Origin: Achatina immaculata
Taxonomy: Eukaryota; Mollusca; Gastropoda; Stylommatophora; Achatinidae
Length of the DNA stretch: 64,000 nucleotides
Direction of reading: 5' to 3'
Assembly (NCBI GenBank): GCA_009760885.1
Contig: CM019693.1
Location: 51,726,596-51,790,595 of the forward strand
Of this stretch, positions 32,096 through 43,515 are shown piece by piece (the stretch's first letter is position 1; each line of letters begins with the position of its first letter). The notes beneath the pieces are model-generated. The model did no database searches. It was not told the origin of the DNA and saw only the letters and a list, made by a program, of their open reading frames with translations. The position numbers and the translations under genes are program-made.

Positions 32096-32990
32096 TACAG
32101 GTAGTTATCACTGCATTCACTATACAGGTAGTTATCACTGCATTCACTATACAGGTAGTTATCACTGCATTCACTATATTGATCTACAATTAGTGGGTGT
32201 GTTCTGCCATTGTTTTCACTACATTCATCTACAGTCACTAGATATGTTCTGTCATTACTTTCACTACATTGATCTACAGTCACTAGATATGTTCTGTCAT
32301 TACTTTCACTACATTCATCTACAGTCATTGATGTGTTCTGTCATTACTTTCACTACATTGATCTACAGTCATTGATGTGTTCTGTCACTACTTTCACTAC
32401 AATGATCTACAGTCATTGATGTGTTCTGTCATTACTTTCACTACATTGACCTACAGTCATTGATGTGTTCTGTCATTACTTTCACTATATTGATCTACAG
32501 TCACTAGATATGTTCTGTCATTACTTTCACTATATTGATCTACAGTTTGTAGATGTGTTCTGTCACTACTTTCACTATAGTGATTTACAGTTAGTAGGTG
32601 TCTTCTGTCATAACTTTAACTATATTGATCTACAGTTAGTAGGTGTGTTCTGTTGTTACTTTCACTAGATTGATCTACAGTTAGTAGATATGTTATGTCA
32701 CTACTTTCACTACAATGATCTACAGTCATTGATGTGTTCTGTCATTACTTTCACTACATTGACCTACAGTCATTGATGTGTTCTGTCATTATTTTCACTA
32801 CATTGACCTACAGTCATTGATGTGTTCTGTCATTACTTTCACTACATTGATCTACAGTCATTGATGTGTTCTGTCATTACTTTCACTACATTGACCTACA
32901 GTCATTGATGTGTTCTGTCATTACTTTCACTATATTGACCTACAGTCACTAGATGTGTTCTGTCATTACTTTCACTATGTTGATCTACAA
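32096..32990. repeat. Same minisatellite as 30585-31480 (block 2)
   Basis: Begins with three short units of GGTAGTTATCACTGCATTCA, then the CTGTCATTACTTTCACTACA units. It lies between the two RNase H spacers. Confidence 0.94.
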
Positions 32991-33605
32991 GTGGATGGGC
33001 TTGTATTGTCAGCGCCAAACCAGATGTAAGTACATCTGAAGCCTGTGCATCTAGCACTTGGAGCAGGATAACAGAGGTGCAGGCAGCATCAGAAGCAGTT
33101 CCCTGGCTGGAGAGCGGGGTAACTCACCAGGAATCACTGTCACAGACTCCCAGAGCATGCTACAGAGAACTGAGAGACATTTCTTCCACAGGTAGTGGGT
33201 CTAACTTCTAGAGAGCTCTCGGATCTCCAGTCTGACCTGGTTCTACTGCCCAGGTCATGCGGGAGTTAAAAACAATGAGAAAGCAGACAAGCTGACAGGC
33301 ATGACATCAATTCATGGAATCCTAAGAGACGGAGAAGGAGAAGACTGCAAGAACCAGCTTGGGTAGGCTGGGTATGGAGGGCGACATCGGGTGGAATAAC
33401 AACAATCACATCAGGGGGATGATCGAATTGGGGGGGATGAGGGGAAGTGGGCGTTTCTCTGAAAGAAGTGGTTTAGCTTGTGTTACCCACGACCAGACTG
33501 TGAGTGGCTTCTTCGGCGAGCGCGCGCACTTCACTGGCTGTTAGAACGGAAGGCGGAGGAGCATGTATGGGAATGGCCGGAGCTCGGGGATATCAGTCTC
33601 TGATT
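32991..33605 (+). pseudogene. RNase H-like domain fragment (copy 2)
   Basis: Near-identical to 31481-32095 with the same two in-frame stops, so decay predates duplication. A one-base difference near 33110 (CTGGAGAGCGGGG against CTGGTAGAGCGGGC) breaks the N-terminal part further. Confidence 0.75.
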
Positions 33606-34134
33606 ACAGGTAGTTATCACTGCATTCACTATACAGGTAGTTATCACTGCATTCACTATACAGGTAGTTATCACTGCATTCACTATATTGATCTACAATT
33701 AGTGGGTGTGTTCTGCCATTGTTTTCAAAACTAGTGTACAGTTGGTAGGCCTGTCCATCATGGAGTTTCTATTGTAATGAAAACTTGAACTCTGTGTATG
33801 TCTTGTCTTATGCATTTTCGACTGTTTGTATGGCTCTCGCTCGATCTCAGTTCAATGACCAGATTATTAAATGGCTAAACTGGAGACATTTATTTGTATG
33901 CCACACAACACATCTTCCACTCATCTTCAGATCATCATCATCAAGTTGCACGCATTAAATGTCCTATGTGAACTGTCTGAGTTGGAGTTTGCTGATTTGT
34001 TCTGTCTTTGAACACGTAAAAAGCCTGCGATGTCGGAAACGAGAGACTGCTTACCAGTTACTACAGCTGGACTGTCAACATTGTCTTCTCACAGTACGGG
34101 TAACCGTTACAGTTATTAAACTCTACATATTCAC

Positions 34135-34462
34135 ATAAGAAAGATTCAGTTAGAACAGAATATTCACATAAGGAAGATTCAGTTAGAACAGAATATTCAC
34201 ATAAGGAAGATTCAGTTAGAACAGAATATTCACATTAGAAAGATTCAGTTAGAACAGCATATTCACATCAGAAAGATTCAGTTAGAACAGCATATTCACA
34301 TCAGAAAGATTCAGTTAGAACAGCATATTCACATCAGAAAGATTCAGTTAGAACAGAATATTCACATCAGAAAGATTCAGTTAGAACAGCATATTCACAT
34401 CAGAAAGATTCAGTTAGAACAGCATATTCACATCAGAAAGATTCAGTTAGAACAGCATATTC
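34135..34462. repeat. 33-bp minisatellite, about 10 copies (again at 35200-35540)
   Basis: Core phrase AGAAAGATTCAGTTAGAACA with TATTCACAT. The first copies have ATAAGGAAG variants. The second block has about ten units. Confidence 0.94.
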
Positions 34463-34569
34463 ACACTGCCTCTATCATGAGAGTTAAGAGACATTCCTTT
34501 CTGTCTCTCGTTCTATCAATATTGTTCCATTGAAGCTCAAGTCGCAACCATATATTACCCTTGGTAATG

Positions 34570-35073
34570 ATTATATGTTTCAGAAGCTTGCTTATAAGGT
34601 TCAGAAGCTTGATTGATTATATGTTTCAGAAGCTTGATTATATGTTTCAGAATCTTGAATATATGTTTCAGAAGCTTGATTGATTACATGTTTCAGAAGC
34701 TTGGTTATATGTTTCAGAAGCTTGATTATATGTTTCAGAAGCTTGATTATATGTTTCAGAAGCTTGATTATATGTTTCAGAAGCTTGCTTATATGTTTCA
34801 GAAGCTTGATTAGAAGGTTCAGAAGCTTGATTATATGTTTCAGAAGCTTGATTATATGTTTCAGAAGCTTGATTATATGTTTCAGAAGCTTGATTCTATG
34901 GTTCAGAAGCTTGCTTATAAGGTTTAGAAGCTTGATTGATTATATGTTTCAGAAGCTTGATTATATGTTTCAGAATCTTGATTCTCTGGTTCAGAAGCTT
35001 GTTTATAAGGTTCAGAAGCTTGATTATATGTTTCAGAAGCTTGCTTATATGTTTCAGAAGCTTGCTTATATGT
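34570..35073. repeat. 21-bp minisatellite with a HindIII site per unit (again at 35640-36290)
   Basis: Core ATATGTTTCAGAAGCTTGAT, so AAGCTT recurs every 21 bases with few breaks. In the second block a variant (TTTCTTACATAGTTCAGAAGC) alternates with the first. Open frames of 134 to 218 residues occur on both strands (YMFQKLD repeats plus strand, ASELCKK and ASETYNQ repeats minus strand). One minus frame (36352-35741, 203 residues) begins in unique sequence, MAWSKDGIENLLPQSVTEI, that I do not recognise. Confidence 0.93.
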
Positions 35074-36419
35074 TCTGTCTTTGAACACGTAAAAAGCCTG
35101 CGATGTCGGAAACGAGAGACTGCTTACCAGTTACTACAGCTGGACTGTCAACATTGTCTTCTCACAGTACGGGTAACCGTTACAGTTATTAAACTCTACA
35201 TATTCAAATAAGAAAGATTCAGTTAGAACAGAATATTCACATCAGAAAGATTCAGTTAGAACAGCATATTCACATCAGAAAGATTCAGTTAGAACAGCAT
35301 ATTCACATCAGAAAGATTCAGTTAGAACAGCATATTCACATCAGAAAGATTCAGTTAGAACAGCATATTCACATCAGAAAGATTCAGTTAGAACAGCATA
35401 TTCACATCAGAAAGATTCAGTTAGAACAGCATATTCACATCAGAAAGATTCAGTTAGAACAGCATATTCACATCAGAAAGATTCAGTTAGAACAGCATAT
35501 TCACATCAGAAAGATTCGGTTAGAACAGCATATTCACACTGCCTCTATCATGAGAGTTAAGAGACATTCCTTTCTGTCTCTCGTTCTATCAATATTGTTC
35601 CGTTGAAGCTCAAGTCGCAACCATATATTACCCTTGGTAATGATTATATGTTTCAGAAGCTTGCTTATAAGGTTCAGAAGCTTGATTGATTATATGTTTC
35701 AGAAGCTTGATTATATGTTTCAGAATCTTGATTATATGTTTCAGAAGCTTGATTGATTACATGTTTCAGAAGCTTGATTATATGTTTCAGAAGCTTGATT
35801 ATATGTTTCAGAAGCTTTCTTACATAGTTCTGAAGCTTGATTATATGTTTCAGAAGCTTTCTTACATAGCTCAGAAGCTTGATTATATGTTTCAGAAGCT
35901 TTCTTACATAGTTCAGAAGCTTGATTATATGTTTCAGAAGCTTTCTTACATAGTTCAGAAGCTTTCTTACATAGTTCAGAAGCTTGCTTATATGTTTCAG
36001 AAGCTTGCTTATATGTTTCAGAAGCTTTCTTACATAGTTCAGAAGCTTGATTATATGTTTCAGAAGCTTTCTTACATAGTTCAGAAGCTTGCTTATATGT
36101 TTCAGAAGCTTTCTTACATAGTTCATAAGCTTTCTTACATGGTTCAGAAGCTTTCTTACATAGTTCAGAAGCTTGCTTATATGTTTCAGAAGCTTTCTTA
36201 CATAGTTCAGAAGCTTGCTTATATGTTTCAGAAGCTTTCTTACATAGTTCAGAAGCTTGCTTACATGGTTCAGAAGCTTGAGATGGATTTTCTACAATCT
36301 CAGTCACAGACTGAGGTAGTAGATTCTCTATTCCATCTTTAGACCATGCCAAGTCCCTTGGTGACCGTTATTAATCACTGGAAAAAGCACGGGAGTGTCT
36401 TAGATAAGGAGGTATGCAC

Positions 36420-36700
36420 AATTTCTTATTTTAGAGCATGTATGTGAGTTACCTTATCTTATTTGAGAGCATGTTTGTATGTTCTCCTAACCTAGAGTAC
36501 GTTTTATGCACATTCTCTTGTTTAGTGCGTATTTTTACGTATGTTCTCTCACTTTATAACGTATCTGTACTCATGTTCTCTTATTTTTTTAGTCTGTCTG
36601 AATGCATGCTCTCTTATTTTAGTGCATGTTTGTATGTATGCCCTATCATTTTACTGTGTGTTGTTATGTACGCTTTCTTATTTTAGAGTGTGTTTATATA
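36420..36700. repeat. Weak repeat of TTATTTTAG-containing units
   Basis: Units of about 45 bases, each with CTTATTTTAG or a variant and GTATGT or GCATGT. It is also present in the following 1.7-kb units near 38270-38390 and 39970-40090. Confidence 0.65.
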
Positions 36701-37324
36701 AAGAAACACCAGTGTCACATCACATCGAGAAAAATAAAGTCAGATGGGTCTGGACACCTTACATGGCTACCACCAGACAGTATACCACAGAAACAGCACG
36801 TCAAATGATCTGGACACCTTACATGGCTACCACCAGACAGCAATATCGTAGAAAACATTCACACTAAGATTTGTAGATAACAGAGGAAGAGGCCGCCCAA
36901 GCAAGAGATGAGGAAGAAAATTACAGAGGCATGAATTAAAAATCCCGATACATGAAACAAATCATCGAGCCCTATCAAGACCTCTCAACACGGAAAGGTA
37001 TATGAGAAAGACAAGATAAGACAAGATAAGACAAGATAAGACAAGATAAGACAAGATAAGAGAAGTTCATATGTACGTTTTACTTATTTTGGAGTGCTTA
37101 TGTGTACCCTCTTATTTTACAATAAGATGCTTGTGTACATTTTAAAAACTTTTACTATGCGTTTGTATATACATTTGTTTTATTTTAGTCGTTACATGTA
37201 ATTTTTAAAAATGAAAAAGGAATATCATATTCCTCGATGCTTTTACTTTCTGAGGCTCTGGAATAATAAAATGTTCTAGAACTACAGGCTGTTCCTTTAC
37301 ACTTTCTGGACGCCACTGTAGGGA

Positions 37325-37745
37325 GATCAATACAGCTTCATGGAGAAGGTTTGTGTTAAATGTAGGAATATAAATACAGCTACATGGGGAAGGTGTGTTA
37401 AATGTAAGAAGATAAATACAGCTTCATGGAGAAGATTTGTGTTAAATGTAAGAAGATAAATACAGCTTCATGGAGAAGGTTTGTGTTAAATGTAGGAATA
37501 TAAATACAGCTACATGGAGAAGGTTTGTGGTAAATGTAAGAAGATAAATACAGCTTCATGGAGAAGGTTTGTGGTAAATGTAAGAAGATAAATACAGTTT
37601 CATGGAGAAGTTTTGTGTTAAATGTAGGAATATAAATACAGCTACATGGAGAAGGTTTGTGTTAAATGTAAGAAGATAAATACAGCTACATGGAGAAGGT
37701 TTGTGTTAAATGTAGGAATATAAATACAGCTTCATGGAGAAAACT
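37325..37745. repeat. 44-bp minisatellite, about 9 copies (again at 39010-39445 and 40725-41275)
   Basis: Core phrases ATACAGCTTCATGGAGAAGG and GTGTTAAATGTAAGAAGATA. CTTCATGG and CTACATGG variants mix with GGAATATAA and AGAAGATAA variants. Copy number differs between the three blocks (about 9, 9 and 12). A diverged unit also follows the RTE-A fragment at 42150-42210. Confidence 0.93.
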
Positions 37746-37789
37746 GTGTCAAATCTTACATCTTACATTCTTCCTGTCCTGCTAAACTT

Positions 37790-38250
37790 CACATAGGGTC
37801 CGCATGGTAGTTCAAGATTTCCTGTCTTCGGCGAGTTTTTCAATCTCATCAAGAGGTGTTATGCCCACTGAACTGGCCTATTTTCCTCCGGTCTGTTGTG
37901 CTCCACTTGATAGCTTGTTTGGGGATTCTCTGATTGTTTCTTCTCACTACATGACCGACATATAAGTATAGGGAGTGCGTGTTCGAATCCCAGATAATTC
38001 TCTTGTGATTTTCTTTTCTCTCATGTCTCACTAAAGTGCTTTGTCTACGATGTTTTCGAGGTATAATCCTGCAAAACTGTGTTCCCTTACTTTACCGCAC
38101 TAAAGTCTCGTTGTTTCCTATTTATAAAAAAATTGTTTCTGAAACAATGTCCGACATATGTCCATCTACTTTTTCTGATCACCCATGAGACAGGTTGTTG
38201 TTGCTCATCTGTCTTATCTCTGCTTTATTCTTGAATTCGTTCCACTTTAT
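37790..38250 (-). pseudogene. RTE-A LINE 3' fragment, split by the SINE (again at 39495-39955)
   Basis: The minus strand reads NQRIPKQAIKWSTTDRRK near 37945-37890, and a decayed LAEDRK-like end near 37830-37805. Beyond the SINE it continues upstream with KQQQPVSWVIRKSRWTYV-like sequence (38250-38160). This matches residues near 900-990 of the intact RTE-A. It carries a deletion between RRK and the last 30 codons. Confidence 0.82.
37964..38150 (+). mobile_element. Putative tRNA-derived SINE (5'-truncated), copy 1
   Basis: 187-bp insertion in an RTE-A fragment, flanked by CCGACATAT at 37955-37963 and 38151-38159. Near its left end it has GTGCGTGTTCGAATCCCAG, resembling a tRNA B box. No clear A box is seen, so the 5' part may be lost. 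The tail ends ATTTATAAAAAAATTG before GTTTCTGAAACAATGT. The tRNA origin is inferred from the B box only. Confidence 0.6.
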
Positions 38251-39668
38251 ACCGTATCTGTACTCATGTTCTCTTATTTTTTTAGTCTGTCTGAATGCAT
38301 GCTCTCTTATTTTAGTGCATGTTTGTATGTATGCCCTATCATTTTACTGTGTGTTGTTATGTACGCTTTCTTATTTTAGAGTGTGTTTATATAAAGAAAC
38401 ACCAGTGTCACATCACATCGAGAAAAATAAAGTCAGATGGGTCTGGACACCTTACATGGCTACCACCAGACAGTATACCACAGAAACAGCACGTCAAATG
38501 ATCTGGACACCTTACATGGCTACCACCAGACAGCAATATCGTAGAAAACATTCACACTAAGATTTGTAGATAACAGAGGAAGAGGCCGCCCAAGCAAGAG
38601 ATGAGGAAGAAAATTACAGAAGCATGAATTAAAAATCCCGATACATGAAACAAATCATCGAGCCCTATCAAGACCTCTCAACACGGAAAGGTATATGAGA
38701 AAGACAAGATAAGACAAGATAAGACAAGATAAGACAAGATAAGACAAGATAAGACAAGATAAGAGAAGTTCATATGTACGTTTTACTTATTTTTGGAGTG
38801 CTTATGTGTACCATCTCTTATTTTACAATAAGATGCTTGTGTACATTTTAAAAACTTTTACTATGCGTTTGTATATACATTTGTTTTATTTTAGTCGTTA
38901 CATGTAATTTTTAAAAATGAAAAAGGAATATCATATTCCTCGATGCTTTTACTTTCTGAGGCTCTGGAATAATAAAATGTTCTAGAACTACAGGCTGTTC
39001 CTTTACACTTTCTGGACGCCACTGTAGGGAGATCAATACAGCTTCATGGAGAAGGTTTGTGTTAAATGTAGGAATATAAATACAGCTACATGGGGAAGGT
39101 GTGTGTTAAATGTAAGAAGATAAATACAGCTTCATGGAGAAGATTTGTGTTAAATGTAAGAAGATAAATACAGCTTCATGGAGAAGGTTTGTGTTAAATG
39201 TAGGAATATAAATACAGCTACATGGAGAAGGTTTGTGGTAAATGTAAGAAGATAAATACAGCTTCATGGAGAAGGTTTGTGGTAAATGTAAGAAGATAAT
39301 ACAGCTTCATGGAGAAGTTTGTGTTAAATGTAGGAATATAAATACAGCTACATGGAGAAGGTTGTGTTAAATGTAAGAAGATAAATACAGCTACATGGAG
39401 AAGGTTTGTGTTAAATGTAGGAATATAAATACAGCTTCATGGAGAAAACTGTGTCAAATCTTACATCTTACATTCTTCCTGTCCTGCTAAACTTCACATA
39501 GGGTCCGCATGGTAGTTCAAGATTTCCTGTCTTCGGCGAGTTTTTCAATCTCATCAAGAGGTGTTATGCCCACTGAACTGGCCTATTTTCCTCCGGTCTG
39601 TTGTGCTCCACTTGATAGCTTGTTTGGGGATTCTCTGATTGTTTCTTCTCACTACATGACCGACATAT

Positions 39669-39854
39669 AAGTAATAGGGAGTGCGTGTTCGAATCCCAGA
39701 TAATTCTCTTGTGATTTTCTTTTCTCATGTCTCACTAAAGTGCTTTGTCTACGATGTTTTCGAGGTATAATCCTGCAAAACTGTGTTCCCTTACTTTACC
39801 GCACTAAAGTCTCGTTGTTTCCTATTTATAAAAAAATTGTTTCTGAAACAATGT
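39669..39854 (+). mobile_element. Putative tRNA-derived SINE, copy 2
   Basis: Same insertion and same target duplication (39660-39668, 39855-39863) in the second 1.7-kb unit. Confidence 0.6.
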
Positions 39855-41319
39855 CCGACATATGTCCATCTACTTTTTCTGATCACCCATGAGACAGGTT
39901 GTTGTTGCTCATCTGTCTTATCTCTGCTTTATTCTTGAATTCGTTCCACTTTATACCGTATCTGTACTCATGTTCTCTTATTTTTTAGTCTGTCTGAATG
40001 CATGCTCTCTTATTTTAGTGCATGTTTGTATGTATGCCCTATCATTTTACTGTGTGTTGTTATGTACGCTTTCTTATTTCAGAGTGTGTTTATATAAAGA
40101 AACACCAGTGTCACATCACATCGAGAAAAATAAAGTCAGATGGGTCTGGACACCTTACATGGCTACCACCAGACAGTATACCACAGAAACAGCACGTCAA
40201 ATGATCTGGACACCTTACATGGCTACCACCAGACAGCAATATCGTAGAAAACATTCACACTAAGATTTGTAGATAACAGAGGAAGAGGCCGCCCAAGCAA
40301 GAGATGAGGAAGAAAATTACAGAAGCATGAATTTAAAATCCCGATACATGAAACAAATCATCGAGCCCTATCAAGACCTCTCAACACGGAAAGGTATATG
40401 AGAAAGACAAGATAAGACAAGATAAGACAAGATAAGACAAGATAAGACAAGATAAGAGAAGTTCATATGTACGTTTTACTTATTTTTGGAGTGCTTATGT
40501 GTACCATCTCTTATTTTACAATAAGATGCTTGTGTACATTTTAAAAACTTTTACTATGCGTTTGTATATACATTTGTTTTATTTTAGTCGTTACATGTAA
40601 TTTTTAAAAATGAAAAAGGAATATCATATTCCTCGATGCTTTTACTTTCTGAGGCTGTGGAATAATAAAATGTTCTAGAACTACAGGCTGTTCCTTTACA
40701 CTTTCTGGACGCCACTGTAGGGAGATCAATACAGCTTCATGGAGAAGGTTTGTGTTAAATGTAGGAATATAAATACAGCTACATGGGGAAGGTGTGTGTT
40801 ACATGTAAGAAGATAAATACAGCTTCATGGAGAAGATTTGTGTTACATGTAAGAAGATAAATACAGCTTCATGGAGAAGATTTGTGTTAAATGTAAGAAG
40901 ATAAATAGAGCTTCATGGAGAAGGTTTGTGTTAAATGTAGGAATATAAATACAGCTACATGGAGAAGGTTTGTGGTAAATGTAAGAAGATAAATACAGCT
41001 TCATGGAGAAGTTTTGTGTTAAATATAGGAATATAAATACAGCTTCATGGAGAAGGTTTGTGTTAAATATAGGAATATAAATACAGCTACATGGAGAAGG
41101 TTTGTGTTAAATGTAAGAAGATAAATACAGCTACATGGAGAAGGTTTGTGTTAAATGTAGGAATATAAATACAGCTACATGGAGAAGGTTTGTGTTAAAT
41201 GTAAGAAGATAAATACAGCTACATGGAGAAGGTTTGTGTTAAATGTAGGAATATAAATACAGCTTCATGGAGAAAACTGTGTCAAATCTTACATCTTACA
41301 TTCTTCCTGTCCTGCTAAA

Positions 41320-42150
41320 CTTCACATAGGGTCCGCATGGTAGTTCAAGATTTCCTGTCTTCGGCGAGTTTTTCAATCTCATCAAGAGGTGTTATGCCCA
41401 CTGAACTGGCCTATTTTCCTCCGGTCTGTTGTGCTCCACTTGATAGCTTGTTTGGGGATTCTCTGATTGTTTCTTCTCACTACATGACCGACATATAAGT
41501 AATAGGGAGTGCGTGTTCGAATCCCAGATAATTCTCTTGTGATTTTTCTTTCTCTCATGTCTCACTAAAGTGCTTTGTCTACGATGTTTTCGAGGTATAA
41601 TCCTGCAAAACTGTGTTCCCTTACTTTACCGCACTAAAGTCTCGTTGTTTCCTATTTATAAAAAAAATTGTTTCTGAAACAATGTCCGACATATGTCCAT
41701 CTACTTTTTCTGATCACCCATGAGACAGGTTGTTGTTTGCTCATCTGTCTTATCTCTGCTTTATTCTTGAATTCGTTCCACTTTATACCGAGTATTTTCC
41801 TTAGGCATTTGTTTTCAAAAGAGTCTAATTTCTTTTCTATTTCTTTAGTTGTTTTCCAGCTTTCACATGCATAAATGAGGGTGGATATTACATTTGAATT
41901 GAATAATCTTAAGTTGGTTTTTGTGCTTATAACTTTTGAATGCCATATGTTCTCAAGATTCTTGAAGGTCAGTGCCGATATTGCAATTCTAATTCTAACT
42001 TCCTCTCTGTTGTTACCATCTTGGTCTATGTAGCTGCAGAGATATGCAAATTGTTTTACTTCTTCAACAGCTGTTCCTTCTAAGTATATTTTATATTCAT
42101 GGTTAATGAGAAGTTTCATTATTTTTGTTTTATCCTTGTTAATTAAATTA
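41320..42150 (-). pseudogene. RTE-A LINE 3' fragment, longest copy
   Basis: Matches RTE-A residues from about 775 to the end. The open minus frame 42119-41652 covers YLGSYIDQDGD-like (here YLCSYIDQDGNN), VISTLIYACESWKTTKEIEK and KCLRKILGIKWNEFKN up to WTYVGH. There the SINE splits it, and the remainder follows at 41487-41320. It is 5'-truncated and dead. Confidence 0.88.
41497..41685 (+). mobile_element. Putative tRNA-derived SINE, copy 3
   Basis: Same insertion in the third unit (target copies at 41488-41496 and 41686-41694). Length varies by one to two bases, mostly in the A-run. Confidence 0.6.
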
Positions 42151-42339
42151 AAATGTAGGAAAATAAATAGAGCTACAAGGAGAAAGTCTGTGTTAAATGT
42201 AAGAAGATAAATCTACAGAAAAACTTTCAATGTTTAAAACATACCCTACGCTGATGTCGGACACACTGGAGGCGTGGCAGAATCCAGAGCATGAAACTCA
42301 TTTTGGGTGTTGGACCTGGCAAAAACCAACAGTGTTAAC

Positions 42340-43015
42340 ACAATACAGCTGTGTAACAGCATTGTCACATCAGTACAGTGTGTAACAGCATTGTCACAAC
42401 AGTACAGTGTGTAACATCACTGCCACAGCAGTACAGTGTGTAACAGCATTGTCACAACAGTACAGTGTGTAACAGCACTGCCACAGCAGTACAGTGTGTA
42501 ACATCACTGCCACAGCAGTACAGTGTGTAACATCACTGCCACAGCAGTACAGTGTGTAACAGCATTGTCACAACAGTACAGTGTGTAACATCACTGCCAC
42601 AGCAGTACAGTGTGTAACATCACTGCCACAGCAGTACAGTGTGTAACATCACTGCCACAGCAGTACAGTGTGTAACATCACTGCCACAGCAGTACAGTGT
42701 GTAACAGCATTGTCACAACAGTACAGTGTGTAACATCACTGCCACAGCAGTACAGTGTGTAACATCACTGCCACAGCAGTACAGTGTGTAACATCACTGC
42801 CACAGCAGTACAGTGTGTAACAGCATTGTCACAACAGTACAGTGTGTAACATCACTGCCACAGCAGTACAGTGTGTAACAGCATTGTCACAACAGTACAG
42901 TGTGTAACATCACTGCCACAGCAGTACAGTGTGTAACATCACTGCCACAACAGTACAGTGTGTAACAGCATTGTCACAACAGTACAGTGTGTAACATCAC
43001 TGCCACAGCAGTACA
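42340..43015. repeat. 29-30 bp minisatellite, about 23 copies
   Basis: Core GTACAGTGTGTAACATCACT with GCCACAGCA. A second variant has AGCATTGTCACAACA. The two types are interspersed in irregular order. No gene; 42211-42339 also shows none. Confidence 0.95.
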
Positions 43016-43149
43016 GTCGAGTTTTTGTACACGTTTGGGAGGAGAACCACCTTCTAGACTCTCGGTCTGTCAATGGTATCGTCGCTTTGTGTCCCACAGT
43101 GAAAGTCCGTCTGTTTTCAAGAGAAAGTGGGGGAAATTCGCACCATGTA

Positions 43150-43515
43150 GTCCGCGAATACAGGTAGATACAGGTGTATGGTACAGTTTTACAAAGCTAT
43201 AGAGGGAGTAAAAAAAGTGAGAACAAACACAAATAATGAAAAACATACAACATCCAATATTTCAAAGTGAGCTTTTTTCAGGGATTATATACAAAAACAC
43301 ACACAACATAAAATAAAAGAAGAAAAATGAAAATGAAGAACTTAGCTTTGTAGAATCCCTCCTTGTACACAATACAACAGAATGCGCCATAAGACAAGGC
43401 TGGGAGACCACAACAGAAAACAAATTAAACCAATCGGATGTTAGCGACGGTGAAAGGGAGAGAACGATAAGGGTTGGGGAGGGGGCAGGGGGCAGAAAAG
43501 AGAGACAGAGAGATC
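43150..43515 (-). pseudogene. Penelope 3' region, older copy (one side of an interrupted element)
   Basis: GTATGGTACAGTTTTACAAA, GAAAAACATACAACATCCAA and a hairpin with GAAAT (minus strand, about 43280-43258) match the left arm of the palindrome in order and orientation. It stops at GACAGAGAGATC (43504-43515), where an RTE-B LINE is inserted. Confidence 0.75.

Larger units (their letters stand above)
30710..33726. repeat. 1.5-kb direct tandem duplication
   Basis: GTGGATGGGCTTGTATTGTC occurs at 31482 and 32991, an offset of 1509 bp. Each copy holds a minisatellite block plus the RNase H spacer. The right copy ends near 33726, where the sequence departs into a unique stretch. That stretch (33727-34000) has no gene. 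Confidence 0.9.
34001..36140. repeat. 1.07-kb direct tandem duplication
   Basis: TCTGTCTTTGAACACGTAAA starts at 34001 and 35074 (offset 1073). Each copy contains a 130-bp unique part, a 33-bp array, a second unique part near CTGCCTCTATCATGAGAG, and the start of the 21-bp HindIII-type array. Confidence 0.9.
36555..41790. repeat. Three direct copies of a 1.7-kb unit
   Basis: GTATCTGTAC occurs at 36561, 38254 and 39958 (offsets 1693 and 1704). Each unit holds two copies of GGACACCTTACATGGCTACC, a (GACAAGATAA)n block, a 44-bp minisatellite and a minus-oriented RTE-A fragment with a SINE inside. Unit 3 runs on into a longer RTE-A fragment, which shows where the array began. Confidence 0.93.
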
